A stretch of 64,000 nt of DNA from Bradyrhizobium sp. (GCF_022844465.1 NZ_JALHLP010000004.1:211609-275608); one strand, 5' to 3'. Counted from the first letter of the stretch, positions 47,545 through 56,502 are shown. Notes: a model not told the origin generated them from the letters alone. A program made the numbers and translations.

Positions 47545-47865
47545 CTAGCCGATGCGGCGGCGCACGTCGCTCCGCATCTGCTCACGAAAGGCCTGCCGTC
47601 GCGCCGGCCGCTCCTTCAGCGGGACGTCGTGGCGATCGAACACGTCGAACATTTCAAGAATGGGATATCGGTCGCTGGCCATCGCCAGGATGCGCAGCAA
47701 CTCCGCCACCGGCCCGGTCGGTCCCGTCACCTCCCATCTGCGAACGGTGTCGGCGCCGTCGGCCGGCGGCAGCCCGCAGAGTTTGGCCATGTCGGCGACC
47801 GACAAGGGCTGGCCGATCGCCTCCCCGAGATGTTCGCGAAGTTTCTTCAGTTCCGGGCCGGTCAC
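47545..47865 (-). CDS. Putative helix-turn-helix DNA-binding protein
   Basis: The 106-residue protein begins with a likely HTH (GPELKKLREHLGEAIGQPLSVADMAKLCGLP) of the XRE/YiaG kind, followed by DTVRRWEVTGPTGPVAELLRILAMASDRYPI, which matches the pattern of phage-repressor-like regulators. It ends in an arginine-rich tail. GTG 47865, preceded by AAAGGTG, is taken as start; an upstream GTG at 47904 would add 13 residues. It is divergent from a small membrane protein gene. Confidence 0.75.
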   Translation of the reverse strand: MTGPELKKLREHLGEAIGQPLSVADMAKLCGLPPADGADTVRRWEVTGPTGPVAELLRILAMASDRYPILEMFDVFDRHDVPLKERPARRQAFREQMRSDVRRRIG

Positions 47866-47963
47866 GGGTTCACCTTTCCAATCGGCATGTGTGAAGCACG
47901 TCACACACCCCGCGTACCGCGAGCGTTAATACGCAGGCGCATTCATTCTCCGAGGAGACAACC

Positions 47964-48194
47964 ATGCGCCGGTTAATCGAAAGTCTCACTCCCGAGCACC
48001 GCCGGATCTACTGGAGATGGGTCGGCGGAGTGTTCGCGCTCTATGTGGTGCTGATGGCCGCGGCCGCGGCCGTTTTCGTCAATCACGAGTCAAGCCGCAA
48101 GCTCGGCCAGGAATCCGCCGCGACTGTGGCGATCGACGGGCAGCCTGCCACGCCGCCGGTCGCCGGAATCCTGCGGCAGGCTGCGCGAGACTGA
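47964..48194 (+). CDS. Small single-pass membrane protein
   Basis: The 76-residue protein has one membrane helix (about residues 21-43) and a short periplasmic or cytoplasmic tail. GAGGAGA stands well before the ATG. There is no known domain. It is convergent with the glycosidase gene 16 bases away. Confidence 0.72.
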   Translation: MRRLIESLTPEHRRIYWRWVGGVFALYVVLMAAAAAVFVNHESSRKLGQESAATVAIDGQPATPPVAGILRQAARD

Positions 48195-48210
48195 GGAGGC
48201 CGGTCGGCAT

Positions 48211-49674
48211 TCAGCCGCCGATCGCGTTGCGCGCCACGACATCGCGATAGAAGGCGGCGCTGAATTTCGGCGTCCGGCGCTGCGTCTCGAAGTCGACATG
48301 GTAGAGCCCAAAGCGCTTTTCGAAGCCGAAGATCCATTCGAAATTGTCCATCAGGCTCCACAGGAAATAGCCGCGGACCGGCACGCCCTCCGACGTCGCG
48401 CGCTGCAGCTGCCGAAGATAGTTGCGCAGATACATGATGCGATCGAGGTCGTAGACCTGGCCGTCGGCATGGAGCTTGTCTTCGGCCGAGGTGCCGTTTT
48501 CGCTGATGTAGATCGTGTCGATGTTCCAGACCTTCGCCGCCAGCCGCGGCGCCCAGTAGATCGCCTCGGGCCCGACTTTCAACCATTCGGAGTTCATGTG
48601 CGGGAATGAGGCGGGAAACGGCAGCATGCGCCAGCCCGGCGCCTTGTCGGAGGCGACGATGTAGAATTGCGGCGCGTAGATGTTAAGGCCGACGAAATCA
48701 TTGGCCGAGGAAATGATCTTCAGTTCGGCGGCGGTGAATTTCGGCGCGTCCTTGCCGGCGTATTGCAGGAATCCGTCGGTGTATTTCCCCTCCAGGATGA
48801 CGCCGAGGAAGCCGGCGTTCAGCTCGCGCGTCGCCATCTCGGCCGCGCGCACATTTTCCGCCGTGTCGAACGCCGGCACGCAGGCCGCGATGTTCTCGGC
48901 CGGTCCGGCCCTGGTGCCGGCGCGCCCGTTGGCGCGGATCGCCTGCACCGCGAGGCCATGGGCGAGGGCGACGTGGTGGCGGGCCTGGTTGACCTCCGCC
49001 CTCGGCAGTTTCAGGCCGGGCGCGTCGATGCCCCAACCGTAGCCGAAATCCACGAACCGCCCGGCTTCGTTGATCGTGAAGATCGATGTGACGCGGTCGC
49101 AGAGGCGCGCGGCCACATGGCCGGCATAATCTGCGAACGCCCGCGAGGTTTCGCTGGACCGCCAGCCGCCGAACCGGTCCTCGAGCGCCTGCGGCAAGTC
49201 CCAATGGTACAGCGTTGCATACGGCGCGATGCCGTGCCTGAGAAGTTCATCGACCAGGCGGTCGTAGAAGTCGAGGCCGCGGGCGTTCGGTGCGCCGGCG
49301 CCTTCCGGAAACACCCGCGGCCATGCGATCGAAAACCGGTAAGCCTTGACGCCGAGGTCGCGGATCAGGCCGATGTCCTGCCTGTAGCGGTGGTAGTGTT
49401 CGTTGGCCCGGTCGCCGGTGGTGCGGTCCTCGATCTTGCCCGGGGTGTGCGCGAACGTGTCCCAGATCGAGCGGCCGCGGCCGTCCTCGTTGACGGCGCC
49501 CTCGATCTGGTAGGCCGAGGTGGCGGTGCCCCAGACGAAGCCGTCCGGAAAGCTCGCCGGGGCGTGGCGTTCGGCGGCCGGCTGCGCCGCGGCTTTGGCC
49601 GGCGTCGCCGCTATTCCGAGCGCCGAAAGCCCCGCAAGCTTGCCGAATTGCCGGCGCGAGTATTTTCCATCCAT
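48211..49674 (-). CDS. Exported family 1 glycoside hydrolase (beta-glucosidase type)
   Basis: The 487-residue enzyme has the GH1 fold: the N-terminal signature FPDGFVWGTATSAYQIEGA, the acid/base region TINEAG (Glu203; most family members have NEP) and the nucleophile in YISENGTS (Glu392). The C-terminal LWSLMDNFEWIFGFEKRFGLYHVDF is standard. Unusually it begins with a twin-arginine signal SRRQFGKLAGLSALG, so it should be exported folded to the periplasm, where it could release aglycones or plant glucosides. ATG 49674 was chosen; a GTG precedes it. The alanine in place of proline after the acid/base Glu could alter activity. Confidence 0.92.
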   Translation of the reverse strand: MDGKYSRRQFGKLAGLSALGIAATPAKAAAQPAAERHAPASFPDGFVWGTATSAYQIEGAVNEDGRGRSIWDTFAHTPGKIEDRTTGDRANEHYHRYRQDIGLIRDLGVKAYRFSIAWPRVFPEGAGAPNARGLDFYDRLVDELLRHGIAPYATLYHWDLPQALEDRFGGWRSSETSRAFADYAGHVAARLCDRVTSIFTINEAGRFVDFGYGWGIDAPGLKLPRAEVNQARHHVALAHGLAVQAIRANGRAGTRAGPAENIAACVPAFDTAENVRAAEMATRELNAGFLGVILEGKYTDGFLQYAGKDAPKFTAAELKIISSANDFVGLNIYAPQFYIVASDKAPGWRMLPFPASFPHMNSEWLKVGPEAIYWAPRLAAKVWNIDTIYISENGTSAEDKLHADGQVYDLDRIMYLRNYLRQLQRATSEGVPVRGYFLWSLMDNFEWIFGFEKRFGLYHVDFETQRRTPKFSAAFYRDVVARNAIGG

Positions 49675-49920
49675 CACCCTGTCTCCCGGTTCTTCGCCGA
49701 TCAGGCGAGATACGGTCCACCCTCGGCACAGGACCGTAGTTCCACGGGGCGGAAGTTTAACGGCACCTTAGCCATGAAGGACGACCATTTCACCCGCATC
49801 AAGGCGATCGATGCAACGGCAAGGCGTGCGTTCGGCTGCGGGACTGCCGGCGAGGTCGCCGCCGGTTCGGGCTCGAGGTGCAAGGCCGCCGATCGAGCCT
49901 GTAGCCTCTGGAAATTTCAA

Positions 49921-50961
49921 ATGCTGCTGCATTTTGTCACCGACGAACCGACGAAACTGCCGGCCATCCGCGCGATCTTCGAGCCGCAGCACCGCGTCAT
50001 TCCCTGGCTGCTCGGCGGCCGCGACCCCGAGGTCACCGCGCACGGCGTGCTGATGGTCGACGTGGATCTGCGGCGGTCGGCGCGCGTGGACCAGACCAGG
50101 CTCATTCTAAAGCAACTGGGACGCATTCCCGAAAAGCTGTTCGTCGTTCACAACCTCGTCCGGTCGCTGGTGGCGCAAGCCTACGCGCTGGGAGCGACCG
50201 CAGTCATCGCGCGCGCGAAGGAAGCCGTCCCCAGGATCGCGCAGATCGAAAAGGCGGAAGCGGCTGCGCAGGCGGACATTGCCGATCCCACCACCGAGAT
50301 GGACGCGGGGGCGGCGGCCTTCGCTTCGATGTTCGCCAACGTGCGCGGCGGCAAGCCGGTCAACCTGGCCGACGCCGAGCGCGCCACGTCGTTGATCATC
50401 AAGCGCGTCGAGCGGGACGGCCTTGCGGCGTGGCTCGACGAGGTGCGCCGCTATCACGAAGGCACGTTCCAGCATTGCCTGCTGGTGACCGGGGTCGCGG
50501 TCGGCTTCGGGATCAATGTCGGATTCACCGGCGCCGACGTCGCGCGGCTCGGAATGGCGGCAACCCTGCACGACATCGGCAAGGCGCGCATCCCGCTGTC
50601 GATCCTCGACAAGCCGGGACGCCTCGAGCCGCTTGAGGAAGAAATCATGAAGCGTCATCCCGTGATCGGATATGATCTGCTGACGGACCTGCCGGACGTT
50701 GGCGCGGAGTTGCTCGACGGCGTCCGCCACCACCACGAATATCTCGACGGTTCCGGCTACCCGGACGGGCTGAGGGCGTCGCAGATTTCCGATCCGGTCC
50801 GATTGCTGACGATCTCCGACATTTTCTCCGCCCTGATCGAGTCCAGGCCCTACCGGTCGCCAATGTCGCGGCAGGCCGCCTACGACATCCTCTGCGGCAT
50901 GGAGGGAAAGCTGGAAGGCCCGCTGCTGCGGGCGTTTCGCCAGGTCGCGCTGGCGGCGTGA
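49921..50961 (+). CDS. HD-GYP domain protein
   Basis: The 346-residue protein has an N-terminal domain of about 110 residues resembling a receiver without a clear phosphoacceptor (LHFVTDEPTKLPAIRAIF ... MVDVDLR), a linker, and an HD-GYP domain with LHDIGKARIPLSIL, HHHEYLDGSGYP and SDIFSALIESRPYR. HD-GYP proteins hydrolyse cyclic di-GMP. ATG 49921 is preferred because homology as I recall it starts there and the codons before it look unusual; an ATG at 49774 would add 49 residues. In rhizobia this gene is often beside a tRNA, as here. Confidence 0.87.
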   Translation: MLLHFVTDEPTKLPAIRAIFEPQHRVIPWLLGGRDPEVTAHGVLMVDVDLRRSARVDQTRLILKQLGRIPEKLFVVHNLVRSLVAQAYALGATAVIARAKEAVPRIAQIEKAEAAAQADIADPTTEMDAGAAAFASMFANVRGGKPVNLADAERATSLIIKRVERDGLAAWLDEVRRYHEGTFQHCLLVTGVAVGFGINVGFTGADVARLGMAATLHDIGKARIPLSILDKPGRLEPLEEEIMKRHPVIGYDLLTDLPDVGAELLDGVRHHHEYLDGSGYPDGLRASQISDPVRLLTISDIFSALIESRPYRSPMSRQAAYDILCGMEGKLEGPLLRAFRQVALAA

Positions 50962-51005
50962 GGGACCGCGCGACGAGCCCGGCGCAATGGACGCGTTGAG
51001 CGGAC

Positions 51006-51080
51006 TGGTGCTGCCAGACAGGATTGAACTGTCGACCTCTCCATTACCAATGGAGTGCTCTACCACTGAGCTACGGCAGC
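51006..51080 (-). tRNA. tRNA-Thr (anticodon GGT)
   Basis: The minus strand folds as a full cloverleaf: 7-bp acceptor stem with one G-T pair, D arm GCTC/GAGC, anticodon stem CTCCA/TGGAG with loop TTGGTAA, T arm GACAG TTCAATC CTGTC, discriminator A and an encoded CCA (51006-51008). Anticodon GGT reads ACC and ACT threonine codons. Confidence 0.97.
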
Positions 51081-51284
51081 ATGCCCGCTGACCCCGCGGG
51101 AATCGGCCCGAACGGCCGCTACAGGCGGCGGTTCTTGCCACAAGGCCCCCGCTGGCGCAAGCATGCGGGGTGGCCGGGAACGGTTCAAAATGGCGGAAAA
51201 CCGGCGCAAGCTGTTGGCGAACCGGTTTCAATGGGTCGGTCGCCGGTCGATACCGGCGCATCAGGACAACTGGACGGACGGGCG

Positions 51285-51485
51285 ATGCAGGGCGATCAGG
51301 GCAAGGGCGCGGAAAAAGCCGGCGCCGATGTGAACGATTCAAGACGGAACCGGCTGAAATCGGCGCTGCGCGAAAATCTCAAGCGGCGAAAGTCGCAGGC
51401 GCGCGCGCGCGACAAAAACGCCGCACCTTCCGAAAGCGCCGAGGCCGGCGCTGATAACGCGCACCAAGAAAAGCCAAACCGGTAG
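51285..51485 (+). CDS. Small conserved charged protein
   Basis: The 66-residue protein is highly charged, with the motif NRLKSALRENLKRRKSQARAR, which I recall from many Bradyrhizobium and related genomes next to the DUF2948-hisD cluster. It is probably disordered or helical. The start ATG at 51285 was chosen because the upstream frame runs through tRNA-Thr. Function unknown. Confidence 0.7.
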   Translation: MQGDQGKGAEKAGADVNDSRRNRLKSALRENLKRRKSQARARDKNAAPSESAEAGADNAHQEKPNR

Positions 51486-51667
51486 CGGTCAGGGAAAATC
51501 CAGATAGCGTCGCCGCCGTTTGTCCGCCTTGCACAGATTTCGTGCATCATGTTTTTCGTTGATACGCGGGTGGCCTGCCTGCCTTGTCGCCGCCGCAGGC
51601 GATGGTTGTGGAAAATCCTGGCGCGCCGGCGTAACTTCCGACGGGTTTCCAGCGAAGGGGGCGCGTC

Positions 51668-51799
51668 ATGGTTCTCGGCATGAGTTTGGCCACCTTCACG
51701 ACGGTCCACGTCATCATCAGCCTGATCGCCATCGCCGCCGGGCTGGTCGTGATGTTCGGAATGCTGGGCTCCAACCGGATGCCGGGGCGCCCGGCGTGA
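51668..51799 (+). pseudogene. Truncated N-terminal part of a small membrane protein
   Basis: The frame encodes 43 residues with one membrane helix (about residues 9-31: TTVHVIISLIAIAAGLVVMF), ending GMLGSNRMPGRPA. I recall a family of about 150-residue membrane proteins in this group that begins in the same way and continues after the residues G(K/N)R with further helices. Here the frame ends at once, so it is probably the remnant of such a gene. It is possible that it is a functional mini-protein. Confidence 0.5.
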
Positions 51800-51843
51800 C
51801 CGGCCGGCCAAACGCGAGGGAGCGAGCGAAGGATTTACCGGAA

Positions 51844-52299
51844 ATGCCCGAGCCTGAACTGCTGAGACTGATCGCGCTCGATGCCGACGATCTGGCGGTG
51901 ATATCAGCCCATGTCCAGGACGCCCGGGTGCGGGCCGCCGACATCGTCTGGCGCCAGCGCGAGAACCGGCTGGTGGTCGGCATGCAGAGGCTCGACTGGG
52001 AACAGACGCTGTCGGGCGACGCAGCGCCGCGGCGCGCCACCGCGGCGCTGCGCTTTGACCGGGTGCTGGCCTGCAAGTCGCGCGACATCGAGATGGACCG
52101 GCCTGACGCGGTGCTGGAACTGGTCGGAATCGAATTCCATCCCGATGAAGCCCCGGGCGGCCGCGCGCTGCTGCTGTTCAGCCATGGCGGGGCGCTGCGG
52201 CTCGACGTCGAATGCCTGGAATGCGCGCTGACCGATCTCGGCGCCGGCGGCCTCGAAACCGACGATCTCGCCATCGCGCCCTCGGGGCCGGAGGGGTGA
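51844..52299 (+). CDS. DUF2948 family protein
   Basis: The 151-residue protein starts LLRLIALDADDLAVISAHVQDA and contains VWRQRENRLVVGMQRLDWE and RDIEMDRPDAVLELVGIEF, the DUF2948 pattern. This family is always found close to hisD in alphaproteobacteria; the function is not known. ATG 51844 fits the family; an alternative GTG further up would add some residues. It is separated from hisD by a repeat element. Confidence 0.88.
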   Translation: MPEPELLRLIALDADDLAVISAHVQDARVRAADIVWRQRENRLVVGMQRLDWEQTLSGDAAPRRATAALRFDRVLACKSRDIEMDRPDAVLELVGIEFHPDEAPGGRALLLFSHGGALRLDVECLECALTDLGAGGLETDDLAIAPSGPEG

Positions 52300-52307
52300 C
52301 GCGCCCC

Positions 52308-52411
52308 GTCATTCCGGGGCGATGCGCGAGCTTCGAACCTCAGGTGCGCCCTTGCGCACCGGGGAATCTCGAGATTCCGGGTTCGATGCTGGCGCATCGC
52401 CCCGGAATGAC
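52308..52411. repeat. Dispersed palindromic repeat, copy D (long form)
   Basis: The 104-base element between the DUF2948 gene and hisD begins GTCATTCCGGGGCGATGCG and ends CGCCCCGGAATGAC, so that the two ends are inverted repeats of each other. The core GGAATCTCGAGATTCC is intact, and the GTGCGCCCTTGCGCAC module is inserted. Confidence 0.85.
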
Positions 52412-52505
52412 GGCGGCCAAGGGATGACGGCCTTGAAGGGTTGACGGCCATGGGCCGTCGCGCCATTGAGCATGGGCCGTCGCGCCGATCCCATAGAAAG
52501 CCCCC

Positions 52506-53801
52506 ATGCCCGTTCGCCTGGACAGACGCAGTGCCGATTTCGACCAGCGGTTCGCGGCCTTCCTCGCCGCCAAACGCGAGGTTGCCGCCGATGTCGAGCG
52601 CGCCACCCGCGCCATCGTCGATGACGTGGCCGCGCGCGGCGACGTCGCGCTGATCGAGGCGACGCGGAAATTCGACCGGCTCGAGATCGAAGCCGGGGCC
52701 TTGCGGGTGACCGCGGCCGAGCTCGACGCCGCGGTCCAGGCCAGCGACCCCGCCACGCTCGACGCGCTGACATTCGCCCGCGACCGCATCGAGGCGTTCC
52801 ACCGCCGCCAACTGCCGAAGGACGAGCGCTTCACCGACGCGCTCGGCGTCGAGCTTGGCTGGCGCTGGAGCGCGATCGACGCGGTCGGGCTGTACGTGCC
52901 CGGCGGCACCGCGGCCTATCCGTCCTCGGTCTTGATGAACGCGGTGCCGGCGCGGGTCGCAGGCGTCCCGCGGCTGGTGATGGTGGTGCCGGCGCCGGAC
53001 GGCCGGCTCAATCCTTTGGTGCTGGCCGCGGCACAACTGGCCGGCGTCTCCGAAATCTACCGCGTCGGCGGCGCGCAGGCGGTGGCGGCGCTGGCCTACG
53101 GCACCGCCACGATCGCGCCGGTCGCCAAGATCGTCGGCCCCGGCAACGCCTATGTCGCCGCCGCCAAGCGGCAGGTGTTCGGCCAGGTCGGCATCGACAT
53201 GATCGCCGGCCCCTCCGAGGTGCTTGTCATCGCCGACGAGGGCGGCAATACCGGCTGGATCGCCGCCGACCTCTTGGCGCAGGCCGAGCATGACACCAGC
53301 GCGCAGTCGATCCTGATCACCGACAGCGAAAGGCTCGCCGACGAAGTCGCGCGCGCAGTCGAGTCCCAGCTTGCGACCCTGCCGCGCGCCGCGATCGCGC
53401 GGGCCTCGTGGGACGATTTCGGCGCCGTCATCCTGGTCGGCCGGATCGATGAGGCGGCGGATCTCGCCAACGCGATCGCGGCCGAGCATGTCGAGATCAT
53501 GACCGCGGACGCCGAAGCGCTGGCGATGAAGATCCGCAATGCCGGCGCGATCTTCCTCGGTTCCCATACCCCGGAGGCGATCGGCGATTATGTCGGCGGC
53601 TCCAACCATGTGCTGCCGACCGCGCGCTCGGCGCGGTTCTCCTCGGGGCTCGGCGTACTCGACTTCATGAAGCGCACCTCGATCCTCAAATGCGGGCCGG
53701 AGCAGTTGCGCGCGCTGGGGCCGGCGGCGATGACCCTCGGCAAGGCCGAAGGCCTCGACGCCCATGTGCGCTCGGTCGGAATGCGTCTCAACCTGCCATG
53801 A
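52506..53801 (+). CDS. hisD: Histidinol dehydrogenase
   Basis: The 431-residue zinc enzyme oxidises L-histidinol to histidine in two NAD-dependent steps. Signatures: [50 protein letters not shown] with the catalytic Glu-His, and GGSNHVLPT near the end. Length is usual. It overlaps the next gene by four bases (ATGA). Other his genes are not in the window, as is normal in rhizobia where the pathway is dispersed. Confidence 0.97.
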   Translation: MPVRLDRRSADFDQRFAAFLAAKREVAADVERATRAIVDDVAARGDVALIEATRKFDRLEIEAGALRVTAAELDAAVQASDPATLDALTFARDRIEAFHRRQLPKDERFTDALGVELGWRWSAIDAVGLYVPGGTAAYPSSVLMNAVPARVAGVPRLVMVVPAPDGRLNPLVLAAAQLAGVSEIYRVGGAQAVAALAYGTATIAPVAKIVGPGNAYVAAAKRQVFGQVGIDMIAGPSEVLVIADEGGNTGWIAADLLAQAEHDTSAQSILITDSERLADEVARAVESQLATLPRAAIARASWDDFGAVILVGRIDEAADLANAIAAEHVEIMTADAEALAMKIRNAGAIFLGSHTPEAIGDYVGGSNHVLPTARSARFSSGLGVLDFMKRTSILKCGPEQLRALGPAAMTLGKAEGLDAHVRSVGMRLNLP

Positions 53802-54301
53802 GCAAGCCGCCACCAGATCCGGACCGGGACAACCGCATCGTCGCGGTGACGCTCGACGAGGAATCGATCGGCCGCTCCGGTCCCGACATCGAGCACGAGC
53901 GCGCGATCGCGATCTACGACCTGATCGAGCAGAACGTGTTCGCGCCCGAAGCCGAGGCGACCGGGCCGTTCACGCTGCATCTTGCGATCACCGGCAACCG
54001 GCTGGTGTTCGACATCCGCCGCGAGGACGGCGCGCCTGTGGTGGCGCATCTGCTGTCGCTGACGCCGTTCCGGCGGGTGGTGAAGGACTATTTCATGATC
54101 TGCGACAGCTACTACCAGGCGATCCGCACCGCCACGCCCGACAAGATCGAGGCGATCGACATGGGCCGCCGCGGCATCCATGACGAGGGCTCGCGCACGC
54201 TGCAGGAACGGCTGAGCGGCAAGGTGCGAATCGATTTCGAAACCGCGCGCCGGCTGTTCACGCTGATCTGCGTGCTGCACTGGAAGGGGCAGGACGGATG
54301 A
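53798..54301 (+). CDS. UPF0262 family protein
   Basis: The 167-residue protein has the family features [55 protein letters not shown] and [12 protein letters not shown]. It is always next to hisD and a low-molecular-weight phosphatase gene in alphaproteobacteria, but its role is unknown. Its ATG overlaps hisD, and its own stop overlaps an ATG of the repeat-made frame that follows. Confidence 0.92.
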   Translation: MSKPPPDPDRDNRIVAVTLDEESIGRSGPDIEHERAIAIYDLIEQNVFAPEAEATGPFTLHLAITGNRLVFDIRREDGAPVVAHLLSLTPFRRVVKDYFMICDSYYQAIRTATPDKIEAIDMGRRGIHDEGSRTLQERLSGKVRIDFETARRLFTLICVLHWKGQDG

Positions 54302-54504
54302 CCCCGAAAAGTGCGAAGCGGTTTTCGGATCAGGTCATCCGTCAAAGAGAAGCCATGACCCCGACCCGCAGGGCCGCGCCAGCGCAAAGTGCGAAGCGGT
54401 TTTCGGATCAGGTCATGCGTCAACAAGATGTTATGACCCCGACCCCAGCGCACACAGCAAAGCGCGTCGGCGACAAGCTGCGGCCTCCAATGGGAGAAGC
54501 GTAA
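54298..54504 (+). repeat. Two in-frame repeat units forming an open frame inside the operon
   Basis: Two copies of a unit containing GTGCGAAGCGGTTTTCGGAT are spaced 78 bases apart (54311 and 54389). In the first copy CCGAAAA and TTTTCGG form a hairpin. Since 78 is 26 codons, the frame stays open and would encode 68 residues with the twice-occurring AKRFSDQV. The frame starts in an ATGA overlap with the UPF0262 stop and ends five bases before the next gene. This repeat is common in the group as I recall; whether it is translated as a protein is doubtful. Confidence 0.7.
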
Positions 54505-54508
54505 CCGC

Positions 54509-54973
54509 ATGGATGCGCCGCGCCCGCGCCAGCCGCAGGCCGTGCTGTTCGCATGCGGGCTGAACAGCGTCCGTTCGCCGATGGCTGAGCGCCTGTTGCA
54601 GCAGATGTTCCCGCAGTCGCTCTACGTGAAGTCCGCCGGCGTCAGGAAAGGCGAGCTCGATCCGTTCGCGGTCGCCGTCATGGCCGAACTCGGCCAGGAT
54701 ATATCAGGCCACAAGCCGACCACGTTCGAGGAACTCGACGATTGGGAAGGGCTCAATTTCGATCTCATCATCACGCTGTCGCCGGAGGCCCATCACAAGG
54801 CGCTGGAACTGACGCGCACGCTCGCCGCCGAGGTCGAATACTGGCCGACGCCGGATCCCTCCGCGATGGAAGGCAACCGCGCCCAGAAGCTGCAGGCCTA
54901 TCGCGAGGTCTGCGACGGCCTCTCGATCCGCATCCGCCGCCGCTTCGCCAACGCCGGCGCGGCGAGCGGATAG
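54509..54973 (+). CDS. Low-molecular-weight protein-tyrosine phosphatase family protein
   Basis: The 154-residue protein has the phosphatase loop ACGLNSVRSPMAE, in which Cys16 and Arg22 make the C-x5-R motif followed by Ser, and the aspartate of PDPSAMEG near residue 117 as general acid. It resembles both LMW-PTPases and ArsC-type arsenate reductases; the absence of the ArsC thiol cascade cysteines favours the phosphatase. It is part of the hisD-UPF0262 cluster conserved in rhizobia. Confidence 0.88.
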   Translation: MDAPRPRQPQAVLFACGLNSVRSPMAERLLQQMFPQSLYVKSAGVRKGELDPFAVAVMAELGQDISGHKPTTFEELDDWEGLNFDLIITLSPEAHHKALELTRTLAAEVEYWPTPDPSAMEGNRAQKLQAYREVCDGLSIRIRRRFANAGAASG

Positions 54974-54997
54974 TCCTGCGACGTCAGAATCGCTCGA

Positions 54998-55046
54998 CCT
55001 CATCCTGAGGAGCCCGCGAGAAGCGGGCGTCTCGAACCATGAGGGT
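54998..55046. repeat. Dispersed hairpin repeat, second family
   Basis: The 49-base element starts CCTCATCCTGAGGAG, has the internal hairpin GCCCGCGAGAAGCGGGC and ends CTCGAACCATGAGG. The outer ends CCTCAT and ATGAGG are complementary. I recall it as very frequent in Bradyrhizobium intergenic DNA. Confidence 0.8.
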
Positions 55047-55197
55047 CTTATGACACAGAAAAATTGGCACGCCTTGGGCGACGACGGAGATCGTGAGCGC
55101 CAACAACCACTTGTTCCCCGGTTGTGGAATGGTGCCCCTTCCGATAGGTTCCGCGCGCGCCGCCGCCCCTATCCCCCGATCTCCTGACTCATCCCGC

Positions 55198-55821
55198 ATG
55201 CTTGGCCGACCCAAACTCGTTCTTGCTTCCGGTTCGCCGCGACGGCTCAGCCTGCTCAACCAGGCCGGCATCGAGCCCGACGCGCTGCGGCCGGCCGATG
55301 TCGACGAGACCCCGCGGCGGGGCGAGCTGCCGCGCGCCTGCGCCAACCGCCTGGCGCGCGCCAAGGCCGACGCGGCGCTGAAATCGGTGCAGCTCGACGA
55401 CGAGTTGCGCGGCGCCTTCATCCTCGCCGCCGACACCGTGGTCGCGGTCGGCCGCCGCATCCTGCCCAAGGCCAATCTGGTCGACGAGGCCGCGCAATGC
55501 CTGCGGATGTTGTCTGGGCGCAACCACCGCGTCTACACCGCGATCTGCCTGGTGACGCCGAAGGCGGCGTTCCGCCAGCGCCTGATCGAGACCCGCGTCC
55601 GCTTCAAGCGGCTCAGCGAGGAAGACATCCAGACCTATATTGGCTCCGGCGAATGGCGCGGCAAGGCCGGCGGCTACGCCGTGCAGGGCATCGCCGGCTC
55701 GTTCGTGGTCAAGATGGTCGGCTCCTACTCCAACATCGTCGGCTTGCCGCTCTACGAGACGGTCACGCTCTTGGGCGGCGAGGGTTTTCCGATCCGCTTC
55801 GGCTGGCTCAATGCCGGTTGA
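55198..55821 (+). CDS. maf: Maf-like nucleotide pyrophosphatase
   Basis: The 207-residue protein has the Maf motifs: [14 protein letters not shown] at the N-terminus, AADTVV in the middle and [13 protein letters not shown] with [12 protein letters not shown] near the end. Maf enzymes remove non-canonical nucleoside triphosphates (UTP, TTP, methylated forms). ATG 55198 was chosen as it lies just before the conserved strand. The stop overlaps the yacG start by 11 bases. Confidence 0.94.
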   Translation: MLGRPKLVLASGSPRRLSLLNQAGIEPDALRPADVDETPRRGELPRACANRLARAKADAALKSVQLDDELRGAFILAADTVVAVGRRILPKANLVDEAAQCLRMLSGRNHRVYTAICLVTPKAAFRQRLIETRVRFKRLSEEDIQTYIGSGEWRGKAGGYAVQGIAGSFVVKMVGSYSNIVGLPLYETVTLLGGEGFPIRFGWLNAG

Positions 55822-56005
55822 CCGCGAAGGGGATGCCGGCAAGGCGAAGGGCGGAGCAAAACCCTGCCCCGAATGCGGCAAGCCCGCCGATCCCGCCACC
55901 CTGCCGTTCTGTTCCCCGCGCTGCCGCAACGTCGACCTGAACCGCTGGCTGTCAGGCAAATACGTCATCCCCGGCCGCGAGACCGATCCCGAGGACGCGG
56001 AATAG
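55811..56005 (+). CDS. yacG: DNA gyrase inhibitor YacG-type zinc protein
   Basis: The 64-residue protein contains a four-cysteine zinc site CPECGK and [19 protein letters not shown], the YacG signature, and ends with an acidic tail. In E. coli YacG binds GyrB and inhibits gyrase. It is slightly overlapped with maf and followed by tRNA-Phe, the usual order in rhizobia. Confidence 0.92.
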   Translation: MPVDREGDAGKAKGGAKPCPECGKPADPATLPFCSPRCRNVDLNRWLSGKYVIPGRETDPEDAE

Positions 56006-56140
56006 AGGTGGTTTCAGAAGGATTTGGTGGCAGGCGAGAAGCCGGGCCGCGCCCGGCGTAGCCGAAGGCGAAGCCGGGTGGACACAAACCCCCGGCCTGA
56101 CTATAAACCGGCGCTCCCGGGCCTTAAGGTCCCGCGAAGT

Positions 56141-56216
56141 GCCCAGGTAGCTCAGTTGGTAGAGCATGCGACTGAAAATCGCAGTGTCGGTGGTTCGATC
56201 CCGCCCCTGGGCACCA
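56141..56216 (+). tRNA. tRNA-Phe (anticodon GAA)
   Basis: A full cloverleaf with acceptor GCCCAGG/CCTGGGC, D arm GCTC/GAGC, anticodon stem TGCGA/TCGCA with loop CTGAAAA, T arm with GGTTCGATCC and encoded CCA. The 3' end borders the AT-rich accessory segment. tRNA 3' ends are frequent integration sites, but I found no downstream copy of this end in the window. Confidence 0.98.
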
Positions 56217-56502
56217 GTTGCTAGCCCCGATCGATCCGCAGTCGCTTCTTCGGTCGTTCATTTGGTCCTGCGTCGATCATATCCACAAGCGCTCCTAGGG
56301 GTAACTTGGCTAGTAGTTCATGGGTTTGTGGAACAACAGATCAATTGACCAACAATTTGCATACCAATCGGCCATTTGCAGTTTGGTACTCGGTGGTCGC
56401 CCGGGGGTTTGTGCCTACGGCTACCGTCTTCTATCTTGGCGCTAGGCTTATAGCTGGTACACTGTGTTCAGTAGGTTCACTCGTACTTGAGCTGGAACTC
56501 GT
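56217..56502. other. AT-rich spacer after tRNA-Phe
   Basis: These 286 bases form the left part of the accessory segment. No gene is convincing. It probably holds the promoter of the HD-domain gene. The composition changes visibly from the core genes just after the tRNA. Confidence 0.5.

Noticed and set aside
50962..51284. Integration site at tRNA-Thr
   Set aside because: Neither flank shows a change of composition, an integrase or a repeat of the tRNA end.
51717..53813. A 698-codon open frame on the minus strand
   Set aside because: Antisense to DUF2948 and hisD, which are well supported.
54304..54443. Possible CRISPR array
   Set aside because: Only two imperfect units, with a hairpin repeat known from dispersed elements and no cas gene.
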